Origin: Astrothelium macrocarpum
Taxonomy: Eukaryota; Ascomycota; Dothideomycetes; Trypetheliales; Trypetheliaceae
Length of the DNA stretch: 64,000 bases
Assembly (NCBI GenBank): GCA_021030915.1
Contig: JAGEMR010000067.1
Span: 1 to 64,000, forward strand
Direction: 5' to 3'
Below the pieces are notes generated by a model. The model made no database searches, was not told the DNA's origin, and saw only the letters and a program-made list of their open reading frames with translations. Both the position numbers and the translations under genes were made by a program. This document shows, piece by piece, positions 1 to 12,098 of the stretch. Position 1 is the first letter of the stretch; every line of letters starts with the position of its first letter.

Positions 1-1640
1 ATTATCAATAATTTCAATTTTATTTTAAAATGATATAAAATATTAAATTATATTATTTTATTATTAATAATTTATTAGATAATTATTAAAATTGTAAAAT
101 ATTATATTTTATCATATGATATATATAATATAAATGAAAAAGATTTTATTATAAATTAATTTTTGAATTATCATTGTACATTTAATAAAATAACGTTTGA
201 ATAAAATCTATTTCAAAAAATAGATATAAATAATTCAATTTCATAGATTATTATTCTGATCATAATCGTTATAAATAATAAAATATTATTTTTTTCATTC
301 ATTTATAACATTTAATCAGATATTATTCAGAATTCATGATTTTAATATATAAATTCTATTATTTATAAATATAATTTTATTATATTTTTATTAGATTAGA
401 TAAATGATAAAATTAATTTGATTTAATTGAAAAAAATATTTGATAAAAATATCAAAATTAAAATTAATTATAATTTAAAATGGAAATTATTTATCATAAA
501 TAATCATAAATTTTATTTTATTATGAATTTTTTCAATTATTATCATAATTAATGAATTTTAATGATTATTTATTTTTTTTATTCAATTTATTAATTTTAA
601 TCATTTAATATAAATTTATTCAGATTATTGATTAAATATTATAATACCGAATTAAATGAATGAATCTAGTATATATAAAATCTAATTAAATTAAATAAAA
701 TTGATTTTTTTTCATTATTTTAAAAGGCGTATTAGAAAATATTCATATTTTTAAATATTATTAATAATTAATTCAAAATAAATCTGAAATTATTCGATTT
801 ATTAATAATATTCAATCAAATTAATATAAAAAAGAATTTAAATCAATATTATAATTCAGAATTTTCAGTAATAATATCAATAAAATATTAAAAAAATTTT
901 TATAAATAATTTAATATCCAATTAAAATTATTATAATAAAAAATGATTGATAAATTTGAAATATAAATTTTAAAATAAAATAAAGAAAATTATTTTTTGA
1001 AAATTAAAATATCGAATTTGAAAAAAACACTGAAATTTTAAAAATAACGAATAAAATAATAAAAATAAATTAAAATATCTTCTAAATATAATGAAATTAT
1101 TTTTTATAATTCTAATAAAATTATATACGTTCGTGAATTATAATAAAAATAAAAAAAGGCCGAATAATTTGAAAAATAATAAAAAGAAATTCAAAAGATA
1201 TAAAAATAGACTGATAAATAAATTGAAATTGAATGAAAAATATAACGAAAACGCGACCGGGAGAAAATTCAATAATAACGAAAGACTGAACGAATTGTTA
1301 AATAATAACAGAAATAAAAGGTTATTGAATAGCGAATAACGAACGAATAGTTCAAAGGCGAATTTCGGCCGAAATAGCGGAAGTAGCGAAATTAGTCTAA
1401 AACACAAATTAGGCCTCAAAATGTTATGATGGTGGATGAGGAGGCGTCAAATGAAGCCGAAATGATTTCTTATTCGGCTCATTCAGGACGATTAATTCAC
1501 ATTCCATTACGTTTCAGAAATGAAAATTAATTTTTTATATAAAACACATAATTCAGAATTTCTAATTAATCTTATTTTCATCTCATTAATTATCAGCGTT
1601 ATTGAGATATTCAAATTCAAACGCGTGGTAGTGAGAATTA
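1..1640. other. Extremely AT-rich gene-free block with transition zone
   Basis: The first 1.2 kb is roughly 90 percent A+T, with long runs of A and T and no credible coding sequence. From about 1230 to 1640 the base composition climbs to that of the rest of the window, and CpG-containing words such as cgaa appear. Any open frames here, for example a Lys/Asn-rich one at 1091-1339, are composition artefacts. The block looks like an AT-isochore, the usual state of mutated transposon DNA in many ascomycetes, but the residual C context is not the classical RIP one (see findings). No transposase or reverse transcriptase remnant can be read. Confidence 0.8.
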
Positions 1641-2104
1641 ATTTGGTGTGCACGAGATGGGCCCGTGCACGAGGTGGTGAAATCTCCTAGTCATCTAGCA
1701 ATGTCGCTGATGCGCCTATCAAAGCAGTAGGATACTTCTTCTACATGCCACCTAGCCATGGACTACATTCCACGTAGGGTAATGACTTCTTCTCAACTCT
1801 GCTCTGGAGGCAATGAAGTAGTTGTCAGCCTTTGGAAAGCCTGATCGGGGGCTTATTCTACCCTTGAGGCAATGAGTGGCACAGCTGAAGACTAAATCTC
1901 AGCCTTGTGTTTGAGCAGATGCAAAAAGCGGCACGTAAAACAAGCAAGAACACGTCACTCTAGACACATGACATATCAAGTAGGTCAGGGATATCTACAT
2001 CATCTGAAGTGAGGTTGCGAACATCTTCGAGCGTCTTAAAAAGCTCTGCGCGACTCTTCCCCGATGTTTCATATGTTCAAATTCGCTCTCAGTTAACCGT
2101 CTTA
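1641..2104. other. Intergenic, upstream of DUF3632 gene
   Basis: No gene is seen. The short word gtgcacgag occurs twice around 1647-1675. The open frame of the downstream gene continues up to 2009 without ATG, so an upstream exon or a 5' leader may lie here. Confidence 0.5.
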
Positions 2105-3028
2105 ATGTCTTCGGAATTACAGCGACCCCCATTCTTTGATGGAGAACAAATTGCCGACGACGTTTGTAACACAATTTTCGCTTACCTTGACGATCCAACA
2201 AAGTCAACTTCGATTACTGCAAATGCCCTCACTGGACTCTTCGTCCCCTTTATAAAACCCGATCAATCCTTCGACGAGAATCTCAAAGTTCGCAACCTCT
2301 GGGCTATCCTATTCTGGCTGATCAAACAAATCCCTCCCGAAAGCCCGCGACAAGACCGCCTCGTCGACCTCGTCTTAGAAATCCGGAACGTTCCATCCAC
2401 CGGCGAACCATGTCAAGTCGAACAGCAACTGCTCGACTGCAGATTCTGGAAAGACTTACCCCTGATCCGCAATGTTTGGACGAGCTTCGAGTTCGAAGCT
2501 CCGCTCAGTCCACCCATGGCTGCTCGCTCCGAGCGATCTGCCAAATCGTCGCAAAATTCCGCAAATAGCGACGCTTGGCGGGGTCATCCGCTGACAGGAC
2601 TAGAATGGGTGAGTCTTAATGCGTTCATGGCGAGACTACACACTGTGACGGATTTGGGATACATGGATCTTCGAGGATTGTTCGCGCTTCTGGACGCGCT
2701 GGAAGATGACGTGACTCCGGAGGCAGCGAATCATCTCATTCCGGCTGCGGCGGTCTGGATAGCTTATGCGGGGGAGAAACTGAAGGCTAATAATACAAAG
2801 TATGCAACACATGAAACGAAGAATCCGAATAAGCGGATGCCGTGGTCCCGCGGGGATCTCTATAAGGGATATAATGGCGGCTTTTCGGCGGGGAGATGGT
2901 CGTTCTGGAGAGAGAGGTTTCAGGTCATAGCTGAGATGGACGGGGTCTCGGGCGATGTGAAATGGATGGCAAGAAAAGCTTGTGGGAGGATGGAAGTTTT
3001 AGACGAAGCGGAAGCCGCTGAATCTTGA
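2105..3028 (+). CDS. DUF3632 family protein
   Basis: A single-exon frame of 307 residues from the first ATG at 2105. The frame is open back to 2009 but has no earlier ATG. The N-terminal half is helical with the pattern LWAILFWLIKQIP. The C-terminal half contains the WSRGDLYKGYNGG and WSFWRERF blocks that I associate with the fungal DUF3632 family, a group of about 300-residue proteins of unknown function found in many Pezizomycotina. There is no signal peptide, membrane segment or catalytic motif. It faces the NR-PKS tail to tail with about 970 bases between, so it need not belong to the polyketide cluster. Function is unknown. The family call is by memory of these motifs; whether an upstream exon exists is open. 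Confidence 0.72.
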   Translation: MSSELQRPPFFDGEQIADDVCNTIFAYLDDPTKSTSITANALTGLFVPFIKPDQSFDENLKVRNLWAILFWLIKQIPPESPRQDRLVDLVLEIRNVPSTGEPCQVEQQLLDCRFWKDLPLIRNVWTSFEFEAPLSPPMAARSERSAKSSQNSANSDAWRGHPLTGLEWVSLNAFMARLHTVTDLGYMDLRGLFALLDALEDDVTPEAANHLIPAAAVWIAYAGEKLKANNTKYATHETKNPNKRMPWSRGDLYKGYNGGFSAGRWSFWRERFQVIAEMDGVSGDVKWMARKACGRMEVLDEAEAAES

Positions 3029-3996
3029 CCTACAGCCGTTGGAAGGTTCGGCGTCCCCTCCACACCTAGCGCACGCCCGCACCACCAAATGTGTATGAGG
3101 ATTTGGGTTCAGCAAAGCACATGAAACGTGGTGGTTGCCTTTTAGTTGCAATTCATGTATTTGATCATTTGGGTTCTTCAAAAGAGTATTGATTTGGTAA
3201 TAATTGTTGTTGGAAGCTGCCTCTGGTACCATGGTAGCTATTACCACATTTGGCTCGTGCGTATTTAGCTCGCTCCTCACTACCGTTCGTAACTTAGACT
3301 TCAATGATATCTTCTCATGATTCTCACCTTACTGTTCCAATAATAATTTGTACGTACCGTATATTTCGCGCCAACGTCGGATTTTGAGTTTTGATAACTT
3401 TGTTCACGTTTCCTATGGTGCCGTCTTTGCGAGTCCAGGACGACCCGGGTCACCGGCCACCTCACCACCTTCCCCATCCTTGGTGCCTTTCACAGTCAAT
3501 GGTTCAAATTGGATCTCAGAGGTCTTTGCCTTTTCATTGTTATGTGCGCTACATTTAGTAGCATGCCTGAAGATCAGACTATCGGACTCAGAGCAGACAA
3601 CGTTCTAAGCATAGCTGTCTGGGCCAGTGTTTAAGATGAAGCCGGTGTCTTCACTACTGCTAGCCTTCTGCTACTCCGGGTTAGTTGACTATAGTAAGAG
3701 TTAGGAGTTTTACGATTCTAGTGGTGGAGCGGTGAAGGCGCTCAAACGCAAGATGGAGTTTTGTCAAAAATACAAAGTTTTATGAACACGTGCACGTGGA
3801 TGGGTGGCCAATGACGCGAGGAAACTGGAACCTTGAACTTGTAGGAACAGTGGACATTGTTCAATGAGATTTAAATATTGTTTTAGTGAGTTTCTATATA
3901 TTTGGTTATTCCTCTAATCTAAAACACCAACAGTCGAGACCAAACGCTCCCACGCAAATATCATAACAAGAAAAAAAGAGCTGTAGAGAAAAACGG
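3029..3996. other. Intergenic between convergent genes
   Basis: About 970 bases between the stop codons of the DUF3632 gene and the NR-PKS. It must hold both 3' untranslated regions. I see no further gene; a 261-base open frame at 3348 lacks any family likeness. Confidence 0.55.
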
Positions 3997-6900
3997 TCAT
4001 AGCCCAAGGCCTCCCCGAATCATCTTGGATACACTCTCGGCATATGGTTGATGCTATTGGCGCGTTAGACACAATTAAATGACTGAAAAAACTTTTCGGG
4101 TAAGACGACTTACCAACATGGAGAAATGGTGCGCGTTATCAACCCGTTTCACATCAATCTCGGCACCGGGGAAATAATTCTGCCATCCAGCGGCTGAAAA
4201 GTCTGTTCGTGTCTCCGTAAGAAACTTCATGCCCTCCGGATCTCCGGGAGCAGGAGGCAGTTTCGGGAATTTGACTCCATCCATGACGCATTCAGCCGCC
4301 CAAATGATGACCACCTTGTGCACCTGTCCTGTCGCCAGCGGCTTCGCGAAATAGTCGTGCAGAATCTCAATGGTACCGTTGAAATGCGCATAGAGCTGTT
4401 CAGTCGGCAGCTGTCCTAGAGTACTCGGCGAAGCTTTCCCAAACAACCCAATCAATTTACAATGATCGTAGAATCGCTGAGGCAACCGGTCAAGACCCTT
4501 GGGAATTGGCGAGTCGATAAGCACGAGGCTCTCGACTTTCTCTCCGCGTCCTAGCATGACTTGAGCAGCTCGATATGCAAGAATGCCGCCGGCAGACCAG
4601 CCGCCAAAGTTGTACGTTCCATGAGGCTGTCTTCGTTTCACTTCGTAAAGGTACGCGTTCACTAGCGCATCTAAAGAACAGTCCGCCATCTCCTGCGGAT
4701 GGCGGACGAAAGGACAGTTGAGGCCGACTACGGCTGTCGTGTCGTGGATTTTTGGGAGGCTCGTATAAGAGTGGGCGGATCCTGCACCATCCGGAAATAG
4801 GAAGAGTGTCTTCTTTGCTGCCCAGGGGCGGCCCTGCAGAATGATGGATGAGGCCCTCCGCGTGATCTCTAAGAGCTTCTGAACATCCTGATAGTCTTCA
4901 CTGTCTGGTGTGCCTGGGGTCGACCCGCCTGGTGACATCTCATCAAATGACGAAGACGAGGACATATCCATCGCCTCTGCAGCCGATGTGAAACGGGGGT
5001 CTATGTTGGATGGTGGGGAATCTACTGGTACTGCATTTACGGTAGCACGCGGTCCTCCTTCGGCTTGACTGGGAAGAAGACGTTTTTGGAGGTCCCTCAG
5101 AGTCGCGCAATCCGTGAAAAGAGAGCTATCAAAGCTGACGTCCGTATCCAGCTCTTCGCTGAAGCGGCTCGTAAGCATGAGGGACAACAAGGAATCCACC
5201 CCAGAGTCAGCAAAGACAAGGTCATCGCCAAGTTCCTCGATCGCAATGCCTGTCTCCTCTGAGACAATTTGCAAGACCTGGTCCCAAAGGTCGGAAGAGG
5301 CGTCATTTGTTTCTAATACTCATCACGTCAGCTAAGAATCCTCTACCACTCTTGGAAGTATAGGCAAATGAGAAGAATGGGCTTCAACGCTTTCTGCCTG
5401 AGGGCGTGAAGGCCACAAAAGCGAGAGGATTTTCGGAGTAGATATCTGACATACCTAAGACAAGAGCTTCTTCAGATTCCGTTGACTGTGTGATTTCGTA
5501 ATTGAGCTCCACAGGATCTGGAATGTGCGAAGCAAGTGACGCTGATGCGGGCTCTTGTACTGACTGCACCGGTACCGGATCATCATCGTCGTCCTCTTCG
5601 CACGACGAATCCTCTGCTACTATTGGCTCACCTTGATTGCGAGCCAGCAGATCCTTGAGATCCTTCATAGTCTTGAGTGCCGACCAAGTAGATTGATCAA
5701 CCTCGATATCGACTTCTTCACGAAATCGACTTGTGATCATCAAGCTTAGCAACGAGTCCATGCCAGCGTCAGCGAGCACGATATCATCGGTGAGATCTTC
5801 GTCAGCGATGCCGCTTTCTTCAGAGACAATAGCAAGTGCCTTCTTAATGGCCTCAGTCATTTTGTTTTGGGGCTTTGACTTGGTCTTTTTGGCTCTGGCA
5901 GCTGATTTTGTAGATTGGAAGGCAGCTGTCTGAGGAGTTTGCTGGGCTGCTACTGGTGCAGGCGGAGCTTGTTTTTGTTGGACGGAAACTGGCTTGCTGG
6001 TACTTGAAACCTTTGAAGATTGGGCTAATGATTTGGCAGATGCCGACGGCGCGGTCTTCTCGCCCTTGACGGCGTTCTTCTTCGCTCCCGACGCCTCATT
6101 GCTCTCTGTTGCCAAGATATAGCCAAGAAGCCGGCGCGGACATCCTTGTAGCTGAGTTCAACTGTAAGTACCACTTCTGGACCGGCAGAAACCTATATGG
6201 GAGTACGTACCACAATGCCTTCAAAGAAGCCAACGATCCTGTCTCCATCATAGATGACAACATCACCGCCCCAAGCTTTTCCCCCTTTCTCACTCATGGT
6301 AACATGAGTCTGATATTGCTTTGATGTCGATATCTTCTCAAACAATTGAAAAGACTTCCAACCGTGATTAACAAAAACTTGGACTTCGAGATCGCTGTCA
6401 TCGTTGCAGTTCATAACGAAGCCTGCGGATTGTGACAACCCATCAACGAAAGCAGGATTCGTGTGGAATGTGCCTTGCTCTTTAATTCCAGTGAAGTCTA
6501 CAATTGAAGAGGCTTCCTTTCCTGGACTGTCGAGCACTATTTGATCTAAGGCTCTGTATTTCGAATCAAAATTGGCAAGGCCAGCGATCATTTTGTATAT
6601 CATTGGTTTGTTGAAAATGTAGGTTTGTCCAGGCGCAAGTCTTTCTCGCAAGCTATCCATGCGAGCTTTAATGCTGGTCTTCTGTTTCTCTAGATTCTGG
6701 AGGATCTCAGAACCTCTAAAGCGAACCACGCAGGTGGCATGGTCGTATTTGAACTTGCCTCCTACTTCGACAGATTGGAACCGAAATTCAGCGGTTTTCT
6801 TAGATGCATCAAGTTTGATGACGGTCCGAAGCGGTTGAGACCCTGACGCAACGGCAATCAGCGCTTTCATTATAGTCATATCCGCAACAACGATCCCCAA

Positions 6901-9900
6901 GTCTTTCATGTCGGGCCAGTAGCGCTCTTGTAGATATCGCCCTACAGATAAAGCAATGTCGGCATACACAGAGGGCGTGCAGAGCGGAACTCCGTTGACC
7001 TTGTGACCTTGCACAAATGGGTTTAGGTCTGGACGAGAGATGTCCGACTGGAGGATGATGGATCCGCCAGTTTGCGTGACATTTTCTTCCACGATCGAGT
7101 GTATAGTTGTACTCTCAAGGTGCGATAGCTCCTTTGATGGTGAAGCCACAGCCCTCGGAGCTCCAGAATGAGTGGTAGCGTTAGGAATGAAGGGAACAGC
7201 AGAATCTCCAGAGACAATCGGGGGGTCTCCTTTACGCAAGGACCAATCGTTTACGTATTGCATCCAATAGCTCTTCAGGTCCCAGGAATAGGCCGGCAGC
7301 TTCAAGACCTTGTGGGACGCCTTGAAGCCTCGATGGTACTCCCGCCACGAGATGTCAACGCCAACATTATACAAACTTGTCAATGTTTGAGCAATAACTT
7401 CCCAGTCATCTGTCTTTCGTCGAAGCGACGGGACCGTGTTGATTGCTGGTATAGATGCTTTAATCATGCCAGAGACAATGGGATGAGGTCCGATTTCAAC
7501 TGCCAACGTCTTATCGTTCATCAAGCCCTCTCGCTGTGCAGCGAGGAAGGCACCATGAATGTTCACAGCTTTTCGACAATGATGTGCGACGTATGCTGGT
7601 CCAAATACGCCCTCATCTTGGCAAATGCTGGACTGGAGAGGGCTTAGTACCGGGATAGTCGGTTTGTGAAAGGTAACTCCTTGTGCCAATTCCTGAAGCT
7701 CAGGAAGAATCGGGGTAACCTGTGTAGAGTGAAACGCGAACGGAATGTTCAGCAACGTTGCCTTGATTTTTGCGCCAGTCAAAATCCGCTGAGCCTCTTG
7801 AATTGCAGAGACAGTGCCAGAGATGACAACATCCTCCGGTCCATTCACGCAAGCAACTTCGTACTGGCCTGTCTTGCTTGCAATAACTCGGTTGACGCTT
7901 GCTTCAGAAGCCCTGATAGCAAGCATGCAGTGCGTGCCCTCCACACAATGCTTCTGCAGCAACTGAGCGCGGTGTCCAACAAGATAGATGGTATCTGCAT
8001 CAGAGATCACACCCGCGATGTTCAGTGCCGCATACTCGCCGAGACTGTGGCCCACTACGGAGTTGGGATGAACACCCCAAGAAATCCATAGGCGAGCCAG
8101 GGCTATCTCCATGCATACAATGGCCAATTGAGTCACAACAGGGCTGTACTCGGAGATATCGCCCGTCATTGCAGTGTAGACTGATTTGAAGCTCGGAAAG
8201 CCGAGGCTCTTCGCCGTCAGGTCGAGCCTGTTTATGTCATTGCGGAATGAGTCACAATCCTCAAATAATTGACGTGCCATTCCCGAATATGCAGCCCCTT
8301 GTCCAGTGAAGGCAAAAAGAAGGTTTGCCGTGCTTTTTGGACGATTGGACCCCTGCTTGGAGTCAATGGCTTGCTTCAGGTTTACCTTTACCGTCTCCAA
8401 GTCGGTCCCGCACACCATCATGCGGTGAGCATGATGCATACGACGGGCAGTAGTTGTATACGACAATTTGCTCAGTTCGTCGGAGCTCGTCGTGTTCATA
8501 AAGGCCAAGAGTGTGGCGGCGTTTCTTTGCAATGAGGCTGCACACTTGGCGGATACAGCTATCACATGTGTGGAGCGTGGGTCGATCTTATTGTCTTCAA
8601 GGATGTTTGCCACAGATGGAGCATCCTCTAAAAGAAGTGCAGTATTTCCACCAGCTGCTGAGAAATTATTGAGAAAGGCTTTCCGGATGCCACTTTCAGG
8701 TCTCACCCATGGAGTCGACTTCTTGGCAATAAAAACTTGACGGTCTTTTAGGTCTGTAGGAAAGCGTGGATTGATCTTCGTCTTAATACCGCAATGAGGC
8801 GGAATAGTATCGTGCTTCATCATGAGAAGCAGTTTTGCAAGACTGCAAGCACCAGAAGCAGCCTCGCCATGACCGATATTTGACTTTGCCGAGCCAAGAT
8901 ACAAGCGCTGATTGCTGTTGCGCTTTACGCGGAGGTTACTGGGGGCAAAGGCCCCAAGCACAGAGGTCATTTCTGCATTGTCGCCGGCCTGCGTACCAGT
9001 GCCATGCATCTCAACATAGCCGATGTCATATGGGTCAACTCCAGCACCGTTTAAAACTTTGCGGAAAATGTCCTCTTGTGCTGCCATGTGTGGTCGAGTT
9101 ATTGATTCTGCCTCTGCCGAATGGTTGGTATATGCTCCTGCAATGACAGCTTGGATAGGATCCCTGTCAAGTACTGCATCTTCTAGTCGTTTAAGAATGA
9201 CTGTGGCAACTCCCTCTCCACGACAGTATCCATCAGCACCCGCATCGAATGTTTTGCAATTACCGGTTCGAGACAAGAAATGGCCCTTATCTAGACCTGC
9301 AGTGAAATCTGGGTTGGTGAGCACGTTGGTCCCACCAGCTATCCCGGTATCCACTTCACCACGCCAAAGAGCATTGCATGCCAGATGGATGGCTGCCAGA
9401 CTAGAAGAACAAGCAGTGTCAATGCTATAACTTGGCCCACTGAAATTGAAAAAATAGTTGACTCTACCAGGAATGAAGGCACGATTTCCACCTGGGATAA
9501 AATAAGCGTCGATATTTTGGGCACTATTGGTTTCCATCCAGTCATTGCTTGTAACGCCGTAGAAGACACCCACTCTTTCCTTTTGTGTAGAAGCGGATCC
9601 ACCTGGGGTAATTCCTGCTTCCTCGATTGCTTCATAGGCTGTCATGAGGGCAAGGCGTTGTGCTGGATCGACTTGAGGAGCTTCGCGGGGCGAAATATTG
9701 AAAAAGCGAGCATCAAAAAGGTCAGGGTGCTCCAGCCAGCAGCCAAATGGTGTTGCGCTGGTGTTCTTTCGTTTGCCTTCGGGATCCACGTGGGTCTTTG
9801 CATCCCAATGCAAGGGAGGCACTGGCTTATGAACGTCCAGACCCTGTGACAATAGATCCCAAAATGAAGACATGTCTTCAGCTCCTGGAAACCTACCAGA

Positions 9901-11191
9901 GGCACCGATAATGGCAATTTTAGACTTCTCTGGTCTTCCAAGAGGGTTGCCCGAAGAGTTATCGGACACAGAAAAGCCATTAGGCGGATTTTTCGGCTCG
10001 TGAGATTTGCTGTAATCCTGCTTGAGCGCAGCTCGAAGCAAGCCGTCAGCCGACACTGAGTACTGATTGACAGCAATGGGAATTTCCTGGGCCGAGGTCG
10101 CAATTGCTTCCAAACGACGACTAAGATTGTCCCATCGCAACTGCCTCAAAAGGATGTCAATGACAGCAGCACGAAGTAAAGATCTAAAATTAGTTGCCCA
10201 AACGGTGTCGCCTGTCGAAGGCGAGATACTTGGGATCGTCGTTGTCTGAGCCGACCATCTCGCAGGAGAAGTTGACGATAAGATGAAATCAACATCTTCT
10301 TCACAGAAGAGATGAGGTGCGTGATAAGGTAGCTTGAGCTTCAAAGGGATGACATTGACACTACTAAGATGTGTGCTGCTGCGGAAGGCCCCGAGTACCG
10401 CAGGTGGGCCGCTGATAGTGATGCCAGAGTCAGAGCAAGCACTGACATATGGCCTGGAAGGAAGAGAAAGATGCTAAGACAACATCAGAATTGAGATGCG
10501 TGGTTGAGATGCATTGAAACTGTCGAAGTACTCACCAAACTTGACGCAAATTCTTCAATTATCTGCTCTGCTTGCTCGATAGACAGGCCAGCACACAGTA
10601 AAGACCAATCACCCGAAAGGTCGGACTTGGCATAGACTGAAGTAGACCGCGCGACGTCTACCGCACGAAGGCCCGTCCTGAACGCAACAACAACGCTGTG
10701 CACGGCGGCCGGAAGCAAGTTCGCTAGCGAGGAAGAGGATGCAACAGCTGCAGCAGCAAGCGCACCAGTACACAACCCAATAGCGTAGGAATTCGTCGGC
10801 TTTGGATAGGACTTGTGCTGACTGTTATGTTGACTGGTTGTGTTAGGATTACCAGTAATCTCCAAGTTGAAGCGTACGGGAAGACGCTCCTGCTGATGAC
10901 TTACCTGATGAATAATGAAAGCTGACATGCGCAGCTCAAGGCTTGGTCAAGAGCAGGGTGCAGGTTACCCGTGACTTTACGTGCTGTTAATTCAGCGAAA
11001 TTGGAGAATTTGCCATATTCCAGCTGCTGTTTGTGTGGAAGAGCGTTGATTTCGGTACGTAATTCCCAATATGTCTTCTCAAAAAACCATTCGAGAAAAG
11101 GATCGCTCCTGGAATGGACAAGGTCTCTGAGGCTCTTGGTGTAATCAAAAGTTTGATCTCCGAAGAGGTAAATATGACAAGAGTCCCCCAT
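3997..11191 (-). CDS. Non-reducing polyketide synthase, SAT-KS-MAT-PT-ACP-ACP-TE
   Basis: Six exons on the minus strand (11191-10905, 10821-10536, 10473-6211, 6151-5455, 5312-4114, 4053-3997) sum to 6789 bases, or 2262 aa, in frame. The order is SAT (GLCTG, Cys113, His242), KS (TACSSS Cys546, HGTGTQ His681, SNIGHGE His726), malonyl transferase (GHSLGE, Ser1001), product template (His1348, Asp1535), a basic Ala/Lys/Gln-rich linker (1625-1710), ACP1 (Ser1745), ACP2 (Ser1885) and thioesterase (GWSAGG, Ser2084; His in DNAHHF). All catalytic residues expected of the family are present. There is no methyltransferase domain, so the aromatic ring itself should not be C-methylated. The start ATG at 11191 lies just before the conserved YLFGDQT motif. 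An intact SAT beside an HR-PKS implies a non-acetyl starter. In known pairs this enzyme makes resorcylic acids or lactones; the product here is inferred, not known. Confidence 0.93.
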
Positions 11192-12098
11192 AACGGCGTA
11201 TCTGGGTCGGACCAATCAAAATCACATTGACAGTGACGTCTAAGTCTTGGAAAAAGTACAATTGAAAATGAACAGGCTCGATTGAAGCAAAATGGGTAGG
11301 GATAACAAGCGGCGAAGCCTGTTGATGTTCTTCTTTCCATGAATGCATGGTTCATATAGGATCTTTCAATCAGTCTCACCATCCCAATGAAACTGGTTAC
11401 CCTGCGCATCATCTTCATAATCCCTGCCGGAAACGTAAATCAGCGACCCAAAAGAACCATGGACAGCCTGACTACACCGTATCAGAGCGGTGTTGTTGCT
11501 ACATCGCGAAATGTCAGTGCGCCCACGTGCTTGGGGTCAAGGCAAACTGCTTGGTCGGCATTTCGAGACCGGCGCAAGTGTCGGTCGCAAGCCGTGTGAA
11601 GTTCAAGCAGCCATGTGTCGGCATTGTGTTGACAAAAAAAGAATTGATAACGAAGTAATCTACACCGAGGGAGTAAAGGAGGAAGATGGCTCGGGACAAG
11701 GTGGAGGACGGCTCGGTGTTCCGATACTGTGGAGACCTGTACAGATGGCCCGTGCTCGGCACTACATCGGGACAAGGGGCACTTCAGCCTTTCTTCGCTG
11801 CACGGTAAGGCCCGCAGAGGACTGCGCTCGACTTTGAATCCTCGAGTGCAGAATGCCTGATCCGCGTGGAACAATTCCTCTCGCAATAGAGATGATCAAA
11901 ACAAGTTGGAGAGTTCAGCAACTCTTACTAAAATATCTATACACCTACTACTTTGTTCGGTTCTGTATGATAAGCTACTCTTTCGTCCAACAACACCGCC
12001 TCATTGCAAAGCCCTTGTGTCCAGCCGACTCTAAGTTGGAGCACTGTCGATCGATTTTGGGCCCTTCTTTCTCTTAACTCACGTTCAACGCCGCTGGC
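11192..12098 (-). promoter_or_regulatory. Intergenic region holding the NR-PKS promoter
   Basis: About 900 bases between the NR-PKS start and the HR-PKS stop, both on the minus strand. It must carry the NR-PKS promoter and the HR-PKS 3' end. A CCAAT word (gaccaatc, 11209 area) and a CRE-like TGACGTCT (11233 area) lie just upstream of the NR-PKS ATG; their use is unproven. Small open frames on both strands at 11482-11886 overlap each other and show no family likeness. Confidence 0.45.

Noticed and set aside
1..1230. Mitochondrial DNA insertion
   Set aside because: The A+T content would fit, but no mitochondrial protein, rRNA or tRNA segment can be read in it.
1091..1419. Overlapping open frames in the AT-rich block
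   Set aside because: Lys/Asn- or Leu/Phe-rich products follow from base composition; no motif.
7168..9849. Series of plus-strand open frames
   Set aside because: Antisense to the KS-MAT-PT exon of the NR-PKS.
11482..11886. Gene between the two PKS genes
   Set aside because: Overlapping open frames on both strands, none with motif or splice support.
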